Source: Chromobacterium sinusclupearum
GTDB taxonomy: Bacteria; Pseudomonadota; Gammaproteobacteria; Burkholderiales; Chromobacteriaceae
Length of the DNA: 52,261 bases
Assembly: GCF_002902845.1 (NCBI RefSeq)
Contig: NZ_PPTF01000060.1
Span: forward strand, 206,492 to 258,752
Direction: 5' to 3'
Shown piece after piece: positions 7,904 through 15,839 of the stretch. The stretch's first letter is position 1. The number at the start of each line of letters is the position of its first letter. The position numbers and the translations under genes are program-made. Below the pieces are notes generated by a model. It was not told the origin of the DNA, ran no database searches, and saw only the letters and a program-made list of their open reading frames with translations.

Positions 7904-9510
7904 GCGATAAAATAGTCGATCCCATACGGCAGGGCATCGCGGGAGGCTGGAAGGTCATCGATGGCGCGGCGCAGCGCCAGGATCTCAAGCTGGAAGCCGA
8001 TGTGGTGATCATAGGGAGCGGTGCCGGCGGCGGCATCACGGCCGAGGTGCTGAGCCAGGCCGGGTTGGATGTGCTGATTCTGGAAGAAGGCGGCCTGTAT
8101 AGTTCGTCCGATTTCCGCTTGAGCGAGGCGAAAGCCTATCCGCAGTTGTACCAGGAATCGGCCGCGCGCCAGACAGCGGACAAGGGCATATCGATTCTGC
8201 AGGGCCGCGCGGTTGGCGGCGGCACCACGGTCAACTGGACCAGTTCGTTCCGTACGCCGGGCGATACTCTGCGCTGGTGGCGGGATCAGCACGGCCTGAC
8301 GGCTCTCAGCGAAGACGCCATGCGGCCGTGGTTCGACAAAGTCGAGCAGCGGCTGGGCATCGCGCCTTGGCAGGGTGAGCCGAACGCCAACAATCTGGTG
8401 CTGGAGCGCGGCTGTCTGGCGCTGGGGCTGCGCCACGCCCGGATCAGCCGCAATGTGCGCGGTTGCTGGAATTTGGGGTATTGCGGCATGGGTTGTCCGA
8501 CCAATGCCAAGCAATCCATGCTGGTGACCTGTATTCCCGCCGCGCTGGACAAGGGCGCGCGGCTGTTGACGCGGGCTCGGGTAGACCGCTTGCAGCCTGA
8601 CCAGGCGCAGCGCCGCATCGCCGAGGTGCAGGGCAGCCTGCTGTCGGCCGACGGGGTTACGCCCAGCGGGCGCACATTGTCGGTGCGCGCGCGCCATGTG
8701 GTGCTGGCGGCCGGCGCGATCGGCACGCCCGCCATCATGCTGCGCAGCGGACTGGCCGACCCGTCCGGCTTGACCGGAAAACGCACCTTTCTGCATCCGG
8801 TGGCGCTGTCTGCAGCGCTGATGCCGGAGCGGGTGGAGCCTTACAATGGCGCGCCGCAAACCGTCTATTCCGACCATTACATGCATACCCAGCCGCTGGA
8901 TGGCCCGCTTGGCTTCAAGCTGGAGGTGCCGCCTATCCATCCTTTGCTCGCCAGCGTGACGTTTCCGGGCTTCGGCCCGGAGCAGGCCGGGCTGTGGCGC
9001 AAGTTTCCGCATCTGCATGCCACCTTGGCGCTGCTGCGTGATGGCTTCAATGAAGACAGCGTCGGCGGCGAAGTGAAGCTGCGCGGCGATGGCTCGCCGC
9101 TGCTTGATTATCCGCTGAATGACGTGTTGTGGGATGGCGTGCGGCGCAGTTGGCTGGCGATGGCGGAGATACAGTTCGCGGCCGGCGCGAAAATCGTGCT
9201 GCCCTTGCACGAGCAGTCCAATCCGGCAAGCCGTCTTGGCCAGGCCAAGGCGATGATAGAGGCACTGCCCTTGCAGGCGCTGCAGGCCAAGTTAGTCAGC
9301 GCCCATGTCATGGGCGGCATGGCGATGGGCGACGATCCGGCGCGCAGCGTGGTCGATGACCATGGACGCCACTGGTCATGGCGCAATCTGACGGTGGCGG
9401 ATGGTTCGATATTTCCCACCAGCATAGGCGCCAATCCGCAGCTTTCCATCTATGCCTTTGCCTGGCGGGCGGCGATGGCCTTGTCTGCGCAGCTGGCTAG
9501 GCGAAGTTAG
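7900..9510 (+). CDS. GMC-family FAD-dependent alcohol oxidoreductase
   Basis: 536 residues from a GTG start at 7900 that overlaps the preceding stop (GTGA). The ADP-binding loop for FAD is IIGSGAGGG (G39-G45), and EEGG follows as the ribose-binding acidic end. The C-terminal GMC signature contains the catalytic histidine of HVMGGMAMG (H469) and the Asn of GANPQLS (N512), so the active site looks intact. Four cysteines cluster at GCWNLGYCGMGCPTNAK, a feature of the long-chain alcohol/GMC-oxidored branch. It probably acts on a primary alcohol and feeds the aldehyde dehydrogenase upstream. The ALDH / small Tat protein / GMC order is a recurrent cassette that I also associate with pseudomonads. 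Confidence 0.9.
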   Translation: MSDKIVDPIRQGIAGGWKVIDGAAQRQDLKLEADVVIIGSGAGGGITAEVLSQAGLDVLILEEGGLYSSSDFRLSEAKAYPQLYQESAARQTADKGISILQGRAVGGGTTVNWTSSFRTPGDTLRWWRDQHGLTALSEDAMRPWFDKVEQRLGIAPWQGEPNANNLVLERGCLALGLRHARISRNVRGCWNLGYCGMGCPTNAKQSMLVTCIPAALDKGARLLTRARVDRLQPDQAQRRIAEVQGSLLSADGVTPSGRTLSVRARHVVLAAGAIGTPAIMLRSGLADPSGLTGKRTFLHPVALSAALMPERVEPYNGAPQTVYSDHYMHTQPLDGPLGFKLEVPPIHPLLASVTFPGFGPEQAGLWRKFPHLHATLALLRDGFNEDSVGGEVKLRGDGSPLLDYPLNDVLWDGVRRSWLAMAEIQFAAGAKIVLPLHEQSNPASRLGQAKAMIEALPLQALQAKLVSAHVMGGMAMGDDPARSVVDDHGRHWSWRNLTVADGSIFPTSIGANPQLSIYAFAWRAAMALSAQLARRS

Positions 9511-9595
9511 GGGCGGCTCGCCAGGCTTGATGAGGCGGGGCGCACTGGCTGCATCATCGATTCTGGAAAGCCGCATCCAAACGCGGCCGTGATGT

Positions 9596-9964
9596 TCATG
9601 CGGACTCTGGCTTGTCCTCGCCTATCGCCTGCCGCAGCAGGTGGATTGACGAAGCGGCCGCGCTGATCGCCACATCCAGGGCATCATCGTCCAAGGCGCG
9701 CGCCGCGTCTTGAAACCGGCGCTGATTGATCAGGCGCGCGATCTGGCCGGCTTCGCGATGGAGCATGGCATGGCGGCTGATGCAGGTCTGCAGGATGCCC
9801 AGGCCGCCATAGGCGCCTTTGGCATGACTGTGCAGCCATTGGCCCAGTTCGCAGCGGTCGTCACGGGAGACCGTATCAGCATCCAGGGTGTTCTGCCTGG
9901 ACAGCGCTTCTTTCAGGCATTGTTTCAACTCGGCGTGGTTGGCTAGTTCTTGTTCCAAATCCAT
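9596..9964 (-). CDS. Stand-alone CZB (chemoreceptor zinc-binding) domain protein
   Basis: 122 residues, essentially one four-helix CZB domain. The expected zinc ligands are visible: H10 in NHAELK, C38 in the RCELGQWL motif, and H65/H69 in RHAMLHREAGQI. CZB domains usually sit at the end of chemoreceptors or diguanylate cyclases, where zinc or hypochlorous acid oxidation of the cysteine changes signalling. Here it is free-standing and soluble. GAGG five bases upstream of the ATG is a usable ribosome site. It is monocistronic, and no chemotaxis gene lies next to it. A role as a trans-acting redox or zinc sensor is an inference. Confidence 0.82.
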   Translation of the reverse strand: MDLEQELANHAELKQCLKEALSRQNTLDADTVSRDDRCELGQWLHSHAKGAYGGLGILQTCISRHAMLHREAGQIARLINQRRFQDAARALDDDALDVAISAAASSIHLLRQAIGEDKPESA

Positions 9965-10138
9965 GGCTACCTCGGCAGGCCGGTGGCGACCGGGCGAGCC
10001 ATCCTGCGCAACTCGCCGGGTTCGAGAGATCAGTATCCTAGGTATTTATAACTAGAAGATCGCCGATTGTCTGCGTTAGAACTTAGATTCTGGCATGACG
10101 AACCAAGCGCCAGCGTATGCGCTAGCGCCTGGCGCGGG

Positions 10139-12181
10139 TCAGTTCTTGGTGGTGTCGGCCGGCGCAGTTTCGGCTTCCGCGGCCGGCGCCACAGAAGCGG
10201 GAGGGATGAAGAAGCGCAGCGGCTGGCGCAGGAAGCTCTTGGCCAGCATGGGAATCAGCGGCAGCAGCAGCGAACCGGACAGCTTGCGCGAGCGCAACGC
10301 CACCCACAGCGCGAGGAAGAAGCTGACCGCCAGGTTGACCACGCCGATCAAGGCTACCCCGGCGACGCCCAGCAGCACGACGGTCAGCGGCACCTGGAAA
10401 TCCAGCGCCACGGTGGCGAAGGCAAGGTTCGCCGACGAGAAGGTGATGTGGCGGATATCCAGCGGCAGGCCCAGGATGGTGCCTATGGTGCCGGTCAGAC
10501 CCAGGAACATGCCGAAGTAGAAGTTGCCGGCCAGCGCGCCCAGATTATGCTCGATGTAATGCCCAAGCCGCCAGGCGCGGTTCTCTCCCAGCACCTTGCG
10601 CAGCAGGCGGTGGCCGGCGATCCGCTCCGGAATGCGCCGGTAGATGGCCTTGTTGTCGTAGTAGCCGGCGATCAGGCCAGACAGGAACAGGAATATCCCG
10701 GCGATGGCGGCGTGCGGCAGTGCCAGGCTGTGGATGGGATCGATCTCGTGCAGCAGCTTTTGCGCCTTGGCAGCGTCGACCACCGGCGCGCCGAACAGCG
10801 CGTTCCAGCCCAGCGCGATCAGCGCCGCCGTCGGGATGGCCAGCATCACGTTGCCCATGATGGCGACGAACTGGGTGCGCACCACCTTGACGATCAGCTC
10901 CGCCAGTTGTTCCAGCTGCTTCTTGCGGCCGTGTTGTTCATGCAAGACCGCGGCCAACCGGGCCGCCGTCATGGCCGGCTGCTTGGTGGCGATGGTGAAG
11001 TGCAGGATCTGCACGATGATGAAGCCGATGGCGTAGTTCAGGCCAAAGCCTATGCCCTCCCACAGCAGCGGAAGGTGGCCGCGCGCCAGCATCAGCTTGA
11101 TCAGGGCCATGAAGCCGACGATGAAGCCCGCGCCCATCGCCGCCTTGCCCATCTTGGACCAGTCGCGGCGGTCTTCTGCGATGTAATGCTCGCCGTGGCG
11201 GCCGGCGTGCTCGGTTACCTGCAGCGCCAGCAGTTCGGTATTGGATTTGAACAGGTCGCGCACGCTGTACTTGCGGTTTTCGGCGCGGGCGAAATCCACC
11301 AGCAGGCGGAACAGCTGCGGTCGCTGCGCCGGATCATGTTCCGGAGATAGCAGCTCCAGCAGCGCGCGCAGCCGCGCGATGCTTTGCGCCAGGCGCAGGC
11401 TGTGATAGGTCAGATTGACTGAGATGCCGTAGCGCGCGGCGTTTTTGCGTACCCGGCCCAGGATGGCCTCGCACTGCTCCAGCAGCACCAGCACCTGTTT
11501 TTCGTCTTCCGGCGGCGGCACGCCATCCACCAGCGCCTGCCGATAGCTGTCGACGTAACGCTGCACTTCGGCGTTCAGGTGCATGAAAGGCGAGGCGAAG
11601 CGTTCCACTTCCGGACACACCCGCACCAGTTCCGGCTCCAGGCCGATGGCGGTGATGCGCGCCGACAGCACCTGCACTGATTCCAGCAATTGCAGGCGCG
11701 TCTGGCGCTCGCTGTCCTGGCGCGGCGTTTCATGCCAGGCCATGGCGCGCCACAGGGCGTGCCAGGTGACGTCCGGCACCGCGCCCAGCCATTGGTAATC
11801 ATCCTGTCGGTTGAACAGCAGGCCGAAGCGGTCGCGCAGGGAGTCGGGGTTGTAGGGCATGGGCAGCATGCGCTCGCCCAGGCGGTGCAGCAGGGTGGCG
11901 CCGAAGCCGTCATTGGCCAGAATGCCGGCCTCGGTGTACAGCGGAATCTGCCGGCTCTCCGCCAGCAGCGTGCTGAGCGACTGCCGCAATGCCTGGCGGT
12001 AGTCGGCGTGATGTTCCAGCAGGAAGGACAGCGCCTGCAGGCTGATGGTCGCCTGTTGAGGCGCTTGTCGCTTATCGGGTCGCAGCGCGGCGATCAGCCC
12101 CGCCAGGGCTTCGGTCTGGCCGGGTTCGCGGCACAGGCGGCGCAGGGCGGATTCCAGATCGGGAGCAATGTGTTCGGTCAT
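10139..12181 (-). CDS. gcr: Gcr-family polytopic membrane protein annotated as 'site-specific recombinase'
   Basis: 680 residues. The N-terminal ~330 residues are soluble and helical, with no recombinase catalytic set (no R...H-x-x-R...Y and no resolvase Ser motif). The C-terminal half carries about seven membrane helices, for example GFIVGFMALIKLML, AIGFIIVQILHFTI, NVMLAIPTAALIAL, AAIAGIFLFLSGLIAGYY and VVLLGVAGVALIGVVNLAVS. This matches the betaproteobacterial family labelled SpecificRecomb / Gcr, named in Neisseria. The polytopic layout argues against a DNA recombinase. It is divergent from the TetR operon, with 145 bases between starts, and no strong Shine-Dalgarno is seen. Family call is firm; function is open. 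Confidence 0.85.
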   Translation of the reverse strand: MTEHIAPDLESALRRLCREPGQTEALAGLIAALRPDKRQAPQQATISLQALSFLLEHHADYRQALRQSLSTLLAESRQIPLYTEAGILANDGFGATLLHRLGERMLPMPYNPDSLRDRFGLLFNRQDDYQWLGAVPDVTWHALWRAMAWHETPRQDSERQTRLQLLESVQVLSARITAIGLEPELVRVCPEVERFASPFMHLNAEVQRYVDSYRQALVDGVPPPEDEKQVLVLLEQCEAILGRVRKNAARYGISVNLTYHSLRLAQSIARLRALLELLSPEHDPAQRPQLFRLLVDFARAENRKYSVRDLFKSNTELLALQVTEHAGRHGEHYIAEDRRDWSKMGKAAMGAGFIVGFMALIKLMLARGHLPLLWEGIGFGLNYAIGFIIVQILHFTIATKQPAMTAARLAAVLHEQHGRKKQLEQLAELIVKVVRTQFVAIMGNVMLAIPTAALIALGWNALFGAPVVDAAKAQKLLHEIDPIHSLALPHAAIAGIFLFLSGLIAGYYDNKAIYRRIPERIAGHRLLRKVLGENRAWRLGHYIEHNLGALAGNFYFGMFLGLTGTIGTILGLPLDIRHITFSSANLAFATVALDFQVPLTVVLLGVAGVALIGVVNLAVSFFLALWVALRSRKLSGSLLLPLIPMLAKSFLRQPLRFFIPPASVAPAAEAETAPADTTKN

Positions 12182-12291
12182 GTTTTGGCAGAATGGGCGC
12201 GCGGGGCGCGCGTTTCGGGAATAGGAGCAGCCATCATTTTAGTTTATGTGGCACCGCTCCGGACAGAGGAACGCCGCAGCGGGAGCGGCGA

Positions 12292-12320
12292 TTGACACCT
12301 TACTAACCAGTAAGTAGAGT
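12292..12320 (+). promoter_or_regulatory. Promoter with embedded TetR-type operator
   Basis: A perfect -35 box TTGACA (12292-12297) is separated by 17 bases from a -10-like TAGAGT (12315-12320). The spacer is filled by the inverted repeat CTTACT-AACC-AGTAAG (12299-12314). The ATG of the TetR regulator is only six bases after the -10 box, at 12327, so the transcript would be leaderless or start at about the ATG. An operator lying exactly between -35 and -10 implies autorepression that blocks RNA polymerase. Confidence 0.8.
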
Positions 12321-12326
12321 GTTTCG

Positions 12327-12911
12327 ATGCATAATGGTTCCGACAGCAAAACCGACACCCGCAAGCGCATTCTCGATCTGGCCGAGGAGTTGCTGCTGAC
12401 GCGCGGCTTCAACGGTTTCAGTTACCAGCACATCAGCAGCGAGCTGGGTGTGCGCAATGCCGCCATCCATTACCATTTTCCCAAAAAAAACGATCTGGGG
12501 GTGGCGTTGATCCAGCGCTATCGCCGGCGTTTTCAACGCTTTATCGAGCAGCAGGCCGGCTGGGGCGCAGCCGAGCAGTTGGAAAGCTACTTCGGACTGT
12601 CGGACCAGTATTACCAGCAACGCAAGCAGATCTGCCCCAGCGGAATTTTCAGCACCGAATTCCAAACGCTGCCGGAAGACATGCGGCAGGAAGCCGCCGC
12701 CTTCATCGACGAGATGCGGCAGTGGGCGGTGGCCATCGTGCGCAAGGGCCGCGAAGTCGGCGCCATGCGCTATGCCGGCACCCCGGAAGCGGTAGGCATG
12801 CTGCTGTTCGCCGCGCTGCAGGGCGGCTTGCAGTTGGCGCGCATCGACGAGAACGCATTGCCGCTGTTGAAGGAGCAGGCAAGGGTGATGCTGGGCCTGA
12901 AACAAATATAA
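12327..12911 (+). CDS. TetR-family transcriptional repressor
   Basis: 194 residues. The N-terminal helix-turn-helix (~residues 10-55) reads ...RKRILDLAEELLLTRGFNG, then SYQHISSELGVRNAAIHYHFPKK, a classical TetR DNA-binding domain. The C-terminal helical domain should bind the inducer; two cysteine-poor, ligand-pocket-like helices end in LFAALQGGLQLARI. The operator upstream (12299-12314) makes autoregulation very likely. Downstream genes are a DUF4442 protein (30-base gap) and a dienoyl-CoA isomerase, so an acyl-CoA or fatty acid signal is the natural guess for the inducer. It may also regulate the divergent gcr gene. Confidence 0.9.
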   Translation: MHNGSDSKTDTRKRILDLAEELLLTRGFNGFSYQHISSELGVRNAAIHYHFPKKNDLGVALIQRYRRRFQRFIEQQAGWGAAEQLESYFGLSDQYYQQRKQICPSGIFSTEFQTLPEDMRQEAAAFIDEMRQWAVAIVRKGREVGAMRYAGTPEAVGMLLFAALQGGLQLARIDENALPLLKEQARVMLGLKQI

Positions 12912-12941
12912 CGACACGAGAACCATAATAGAGGGGGTAGC

Positions 12942-13454
12942 ATGGAGTATCGCAAGAACAGCATGAGTCGTATCGCGGACAAAGTCGGCAAGTTGCCGGT
13001 AGGCTGGCGCCGGCCTGTGCTGTCGATGATGTTCGGCAAGATCGTCCCGTTCCTGGCCACCGCGGGCCTGCGCTTCGAGGAAGTCGGCCATGACCGGCTG
13101 ACGGTATCGATCCGCAATCGCAAGAAAGTGCAGAACCATATCCGCGGCGTCCATGCGGCGGCGATGGCCTTGCTGGCGGAAACCTCCACCGGCTTTGTGG
13201 TGGGGATGAATATGCCCGACGACAAGCTGATGCTGCTCAAATCGATGAAGGTCAACTACATCAAGCGCTCGCAGGGCGATATGCGAGCCGTGGCGACGCT
13301 GACCCCGCAACAGATCCAGTCCATGTACGATCAGGACAAGGGCGAAGTGCTGGTTGCCGTGAACGTCACCGACGAATCGGGCGAGTCGCCCATCGTCTGC
13401 GAGATGCTGTGGGCCTGGATTCCCAAAAAACGTCCCGAGGTAAGCGCGGCATGA
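12942..13454 (+). CDS. DUF4442 hotdog-fold (thioesterase-like) protein
   Basis: 170 residues with a GAGGGGG ribosome site just before ATG at 12942. The sequence around NHIRGVHAAAMALLAETSTG is the characteristic long helix of the hotdog fold as seen in DUF4442 and PaaI/YiiD-like thioesterases. Family members are predicted acyl-CoA thioesterases. The HAAAMALLAE segment supplies the usual acidic residue. Its stop overlaps the next start (ATGA at 13451-13454), so it is co-translated with the isomerase. With the TetR gene, this forms a three-gene acyl-CoA operon. Confidence 0.8.
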   Translation: MEYRKNSMSRIADKVGKLPVGWRRPVLSMMFGKIVPFLATAGLRFEEVGHDRLTVSIRNRKKVQNHIRGVHAAAMALLAETSTGFVVGMNMPDDKLMLLKSMKVNYIKRSQGDMRAVATLTPQQIQSMYDQDKGEVLVAVNVTDESGESPIVCEMLWAWIPKKRPEVSAA

Positions 13455-14266
13455 TCTCTTTGCAAACGCTGACGGTTGAGCTTGACGACAAGGTGGCGCT
13501 GATCCGCTTCAATCGCGCCGACAAGGCCAATGCTTTGAATTGGCAGATGTGGCAGGACTTGCGCAGCGCCATGGACTGGGCCGATGGCGAGCCTTCGGTG
13601 CGGGTGGTGGTGTTGGCTGGCAACGGCAAGCACTTTTGCTCCGGCATCGATCTGACCATGATGGTGGGGCTGCAGTCGCAGATCGACGACAAATGCGAGG
13701 CGCGCAAGCGCGACAAGCTGCGCCGCCTCATTCTGGACCTGCAGGACTGCGTGAGCAGCCTGGAGCGTTGCCGCAAGCCGGTGATCGCCGCGATCCACGG
13801 CGCCTGTCTGGGCGGCGGGCTGGACATCGCGCTGGCCGCGGATTTCCGCCTGGCGGCCAAGGATGCGGTATTCGGCGTGCGCGAAGTGGATATCGGCATG
13901 GTGGCGGATGTCGGTTCTTTGCAGCGGCTGCCTCGGGTCGTCGGGGAAGGCGTGGCGCGCGAGATGGCGCTGACCGGACGCGATGTGGTGGCGGACGAGG
14001 CGCTGGATGTCGGCTTGGTCAACCGGGTGCTGGCGGACGAAGAGGCCCTGCTGGCCGCCGCCATGCAAAGCGCCTGGCTGATTGCCGGCAAGTCCCCGCT
14101 GGCGGTGCGCGGCACCAAGGAAGTGATGAACTACAGCCGCGATCGCAGCGTGGCCGATGGGCTGCAGTTTGTCGCGGGATGGAACGCGGCGATGCTGATC
14201 TCGGAAGACATTCAGAAAGCCGCGATGGCGGCGATGATGAAGCAGCAGGTCAGCTTCCGCGATTGA
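13451..14266 (+). CDS. Crotonase-family delta3,5-delta2,4-dienoyl-CoA isomerase
   Basis: 271 residues. The oxyanion-hole segments are HFCSGIDLT and GACLGGGLDIALAAD. The decisive motif is VREVDIGMVADVGSLQRLP, with E145 and D153 eight residues apart. This spacing matches the two catalytic acids (Glu196, Asp204) of mammalian ECH1, so dienoyl-CoA isomerase activity is favoured over simple hydratase activity. The enzyme would shift double bonds during beta-oxidation of unsaturated fatty acids with odd-position double bonds. Translation is coupled to the DUF4442 gene, and a strong bidirectional hairpin follows at 14306. Confidence 0.88.
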   Translation: MISLQTLTVELDDKVALIRFNRADKANALNWQMWQDLRSAMDWADGEPSVRVVVLAGNGKHFCSGIDLTMMVGLQSQIDDKCEARKRDKLRRLILDLQDCVSSLERCRKPVIAAIHGACLGGGLDIALAADFRLAAKDAVFGVREVDIGMVADVGSLQRLPRVVGEGVAREMALTGRDVVADEALDVGLVNRVLADEEALLAAAMQSAWLIAGKSPLAVRGTKEVMNYSRDRSVADGLQFVAGWNAAMLISEDIQKAAMAAMMKQQVSFRD

Positions 14267-14305
14267 TGGGCGGGCATGGCCGCCGCTGGATCCGGCGGAA
14301 TAAAA

Positions 14306-14332
14306 AAAAGAGGCGCCGGTGGCGCCTCTTTC
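14306..14332. terminator. Bidirectional terminator
   Basis: The stem AAAGAGGCGCC / GGCGCCTCTTT with a three-base loop has an A-run on the left and a T-run on the right. It separates the acyl-CoA operon (plus strand) from the binding lipoprotein gene (minus strand) that converges on it. Confidence 0.85.
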
Positions 14333-14349
14333 TGTTTCCATCTCTGCGC

Positions 14350-15552
14350 TTACTTGGCTTCGCCGCCGACGGTGGACACCACTTCCCACTTGCCGTTCTT
14401 CACCTGGTACACGGTGACGGCGCCGTTCTTGATGTCGCCCTTGTCGTCAAAGGCGATGTGGCCGGTCACGCCCTGATAGTCGGTCTTGCCCACTTCCGGC
14501 AGATAGACTTTCGGGTCGGAGGACTTGGCGCGCTTCATCGCGTCAACCAGCACCATCACGGCGTCGTATTCAAACGGCGCGTAGATCTGCACGTCGGTGT
14601 TGAATTCCTTCTTGAACTTGTCGTCGAAGGCCTTGAAGCCCGGCATCTTGTCGCGCGAAATGCCGCAGCTGGAGGCGTATTGGCCATCGGAAGCGTCGCC
14701 GGCCAGCTTGATGAACTCCGGAGTCTGCCAGCCGTCGCCGCCCATCAGCTTGGCCTTGATGCCTAGGCGCTGCATCTGCTTGGCCAGCGGGCCGGCCTGC
14801 GCGTCCATGCCGCCGTAGAACACCAGGTCAGGCTTGGTGGACTTGATCGAGGTCAGGATGGCGTTGAAGTCGGTGGCGGTGTTGTTGGTGAACTCGCGCT
14901 TGACCACTTCCGCGCCATTGGCTTTGACCGAACCCTCGAACTGGTCGGCCAGGCCTTGGCCGTAGGCGGTGCGATCGTCAATGATGGCGATCTTCTTGGC
15001 CTTCAGCTCCTTGGTGGCGAACTCGCCCAGCGCCTTGCCTTGCTGCACGTCGTTGGCGATCACGCGGAAGGTGGTCTTGAAGCCCTGCTTGGTGTAGTCC
15101 GGGTTGGTGGCGGACGGGGAGATTTGCGGAATGCCGGCATCGGAGTAGATCTTGGAGGCCGGGATGGTGGTGCCGGAGTTCAAGTGGCCAACGACGCCCA
15201 CTACGCCGGCGTCAACCAGGCGCTGCGCGACTTGCGTGCCGATTTTCGGGTCGCCCTGGTCGTCTTCCGACACCAGTTCGAACTTGACCTTCTTGCCGCC
15301 GATCTCGACGCCTTGGGCGTTCAGGTCTTCAATGGCCAGCTTGGCGCCGTATTCGTTGTCCTTGCCCAGGTGGGAGATCGGACCCGACATCGGCGAAACC
15401 TGGCCGATCTTGACGGTGGAGCTGTCGCCGCCGGAAGCGGCTTGGGCAGGAGCGGAGGCGGCCTGTCCCGAGGCCGGCTGTTCCTGTTTGCTGCAGGCAA
15501 CCATGGCGAGCGCGGCGGTGGCGATCAGGCTGAGGCGAGCATATTTATTCAT
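14350..15552 (-). CDS. Branched-chain amino acid ABC transporter substrate-binding lipoprotein (LivJ/LivK-like)
   Basis: 400 residues from ATG at 15552, which has an AGGGGA site upstream; a longer frame to 15609 lacks one. A lipoprotein signal ends in ALAMVAC with the lipid-modified cysteine at C20, followed by a Ser/Ala/Gln-rich tether. The mature part is a periplasmic-binding fold of the Leu/Ile/Val type: KIGQVSPMSGPISHLGKDNEYG, then VVGHLNSGTTIPAS, then IIDDRTAYGQGLADQF. It binds branched-chain or related amino acids and delivers them to a permease that is not encoded next to it. A strong promoter with a palindromic operator lies upstream. Confidence 0.9.
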   Translation of the reverse strand: MNKYARLSLIATAALAMVACSKQEQPASGQAASAPAQAASGGDSSTVKIGQVSPMSGPISHLGKDNEYGAKLAIEDLNAQGVEIGGKKVKFELVSEDDQGDPKIGTQVAQRLVDAGVVGVVGHLNSGTTIPASKIYSDAGIPQISPSATNPDYTKQGFKTTFRVIANDVQQGKALGEFATKELKAKKIAIIDDRTAYGQGLADQFEGSVKANGAEVVKREFTNNTATDFNAILTSIKSTKPDLVFYGGMDAQAGPLAKQMQRLGIKAKLMGGDGWQTPEFIKLAGDASDGQYASSCGISRDKMPGFKAFDDKFKKEFNTDVQIYAPFEYDAVMVLVDAMKRAKSSDPKVYLPEVGKTDYQGVTGHIAFDDKGDIKNGAVTVYQVKNGKWEVVSTVGGEAK

Positions 15553-15628
15553 AGAGATTTCCCCTGAATCTTTCTGTGTAGACTTTGATGATCTCTTTCG
15601 GTAAACCAACTACACCTTTTTGCGGTGG

Positions 15629-15671
15629 TCAGTTGCAACTGATTATGGTGACCAGTTTATCGGGGTGTCAA
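15629..15671 (-). promoter_or_regulatory. Promoter and 14-base palindromic operator of the binding-protein gene
   Basis: Reading the minus strand, a perfect TTGACA (15671-15666) is followed after 18 bases by CATAAT (15647-15642). Directly downstream, overlapping the -10 edge, is the perfect palindrome TCAGTTGCAACTGA (15642-15629). It is nested within a wider TGGTCA/TGACCA repeat (15626-15631 and 15649-15654). The position at the start site is typical for a repressor. The regulator is not identifiable from the window. Confidence 0.7.
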
Positions 15672-15839
15672 TGTGGAATGCCGCAGACCTAGTGAATATA
15701 GGATTATTATTTACATTTTGCGCAAAACAAATTGAAAACGGGCATGTCGCGAAAATCGCAATATGCCCGATGACGGTTTTTTGTCTTTGATTTGTAAGGA
15801 TTTGTCAGAATGAGGGGCGCGGTCGTCTTGCGCTTGATG

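Noticed and set aside
10067..11350. 427-codon frame opposite the gcr gene
   Set aside because: Mirror of a real membrane protein gene; Gln/Asp/Arg-rich translation with no domain.
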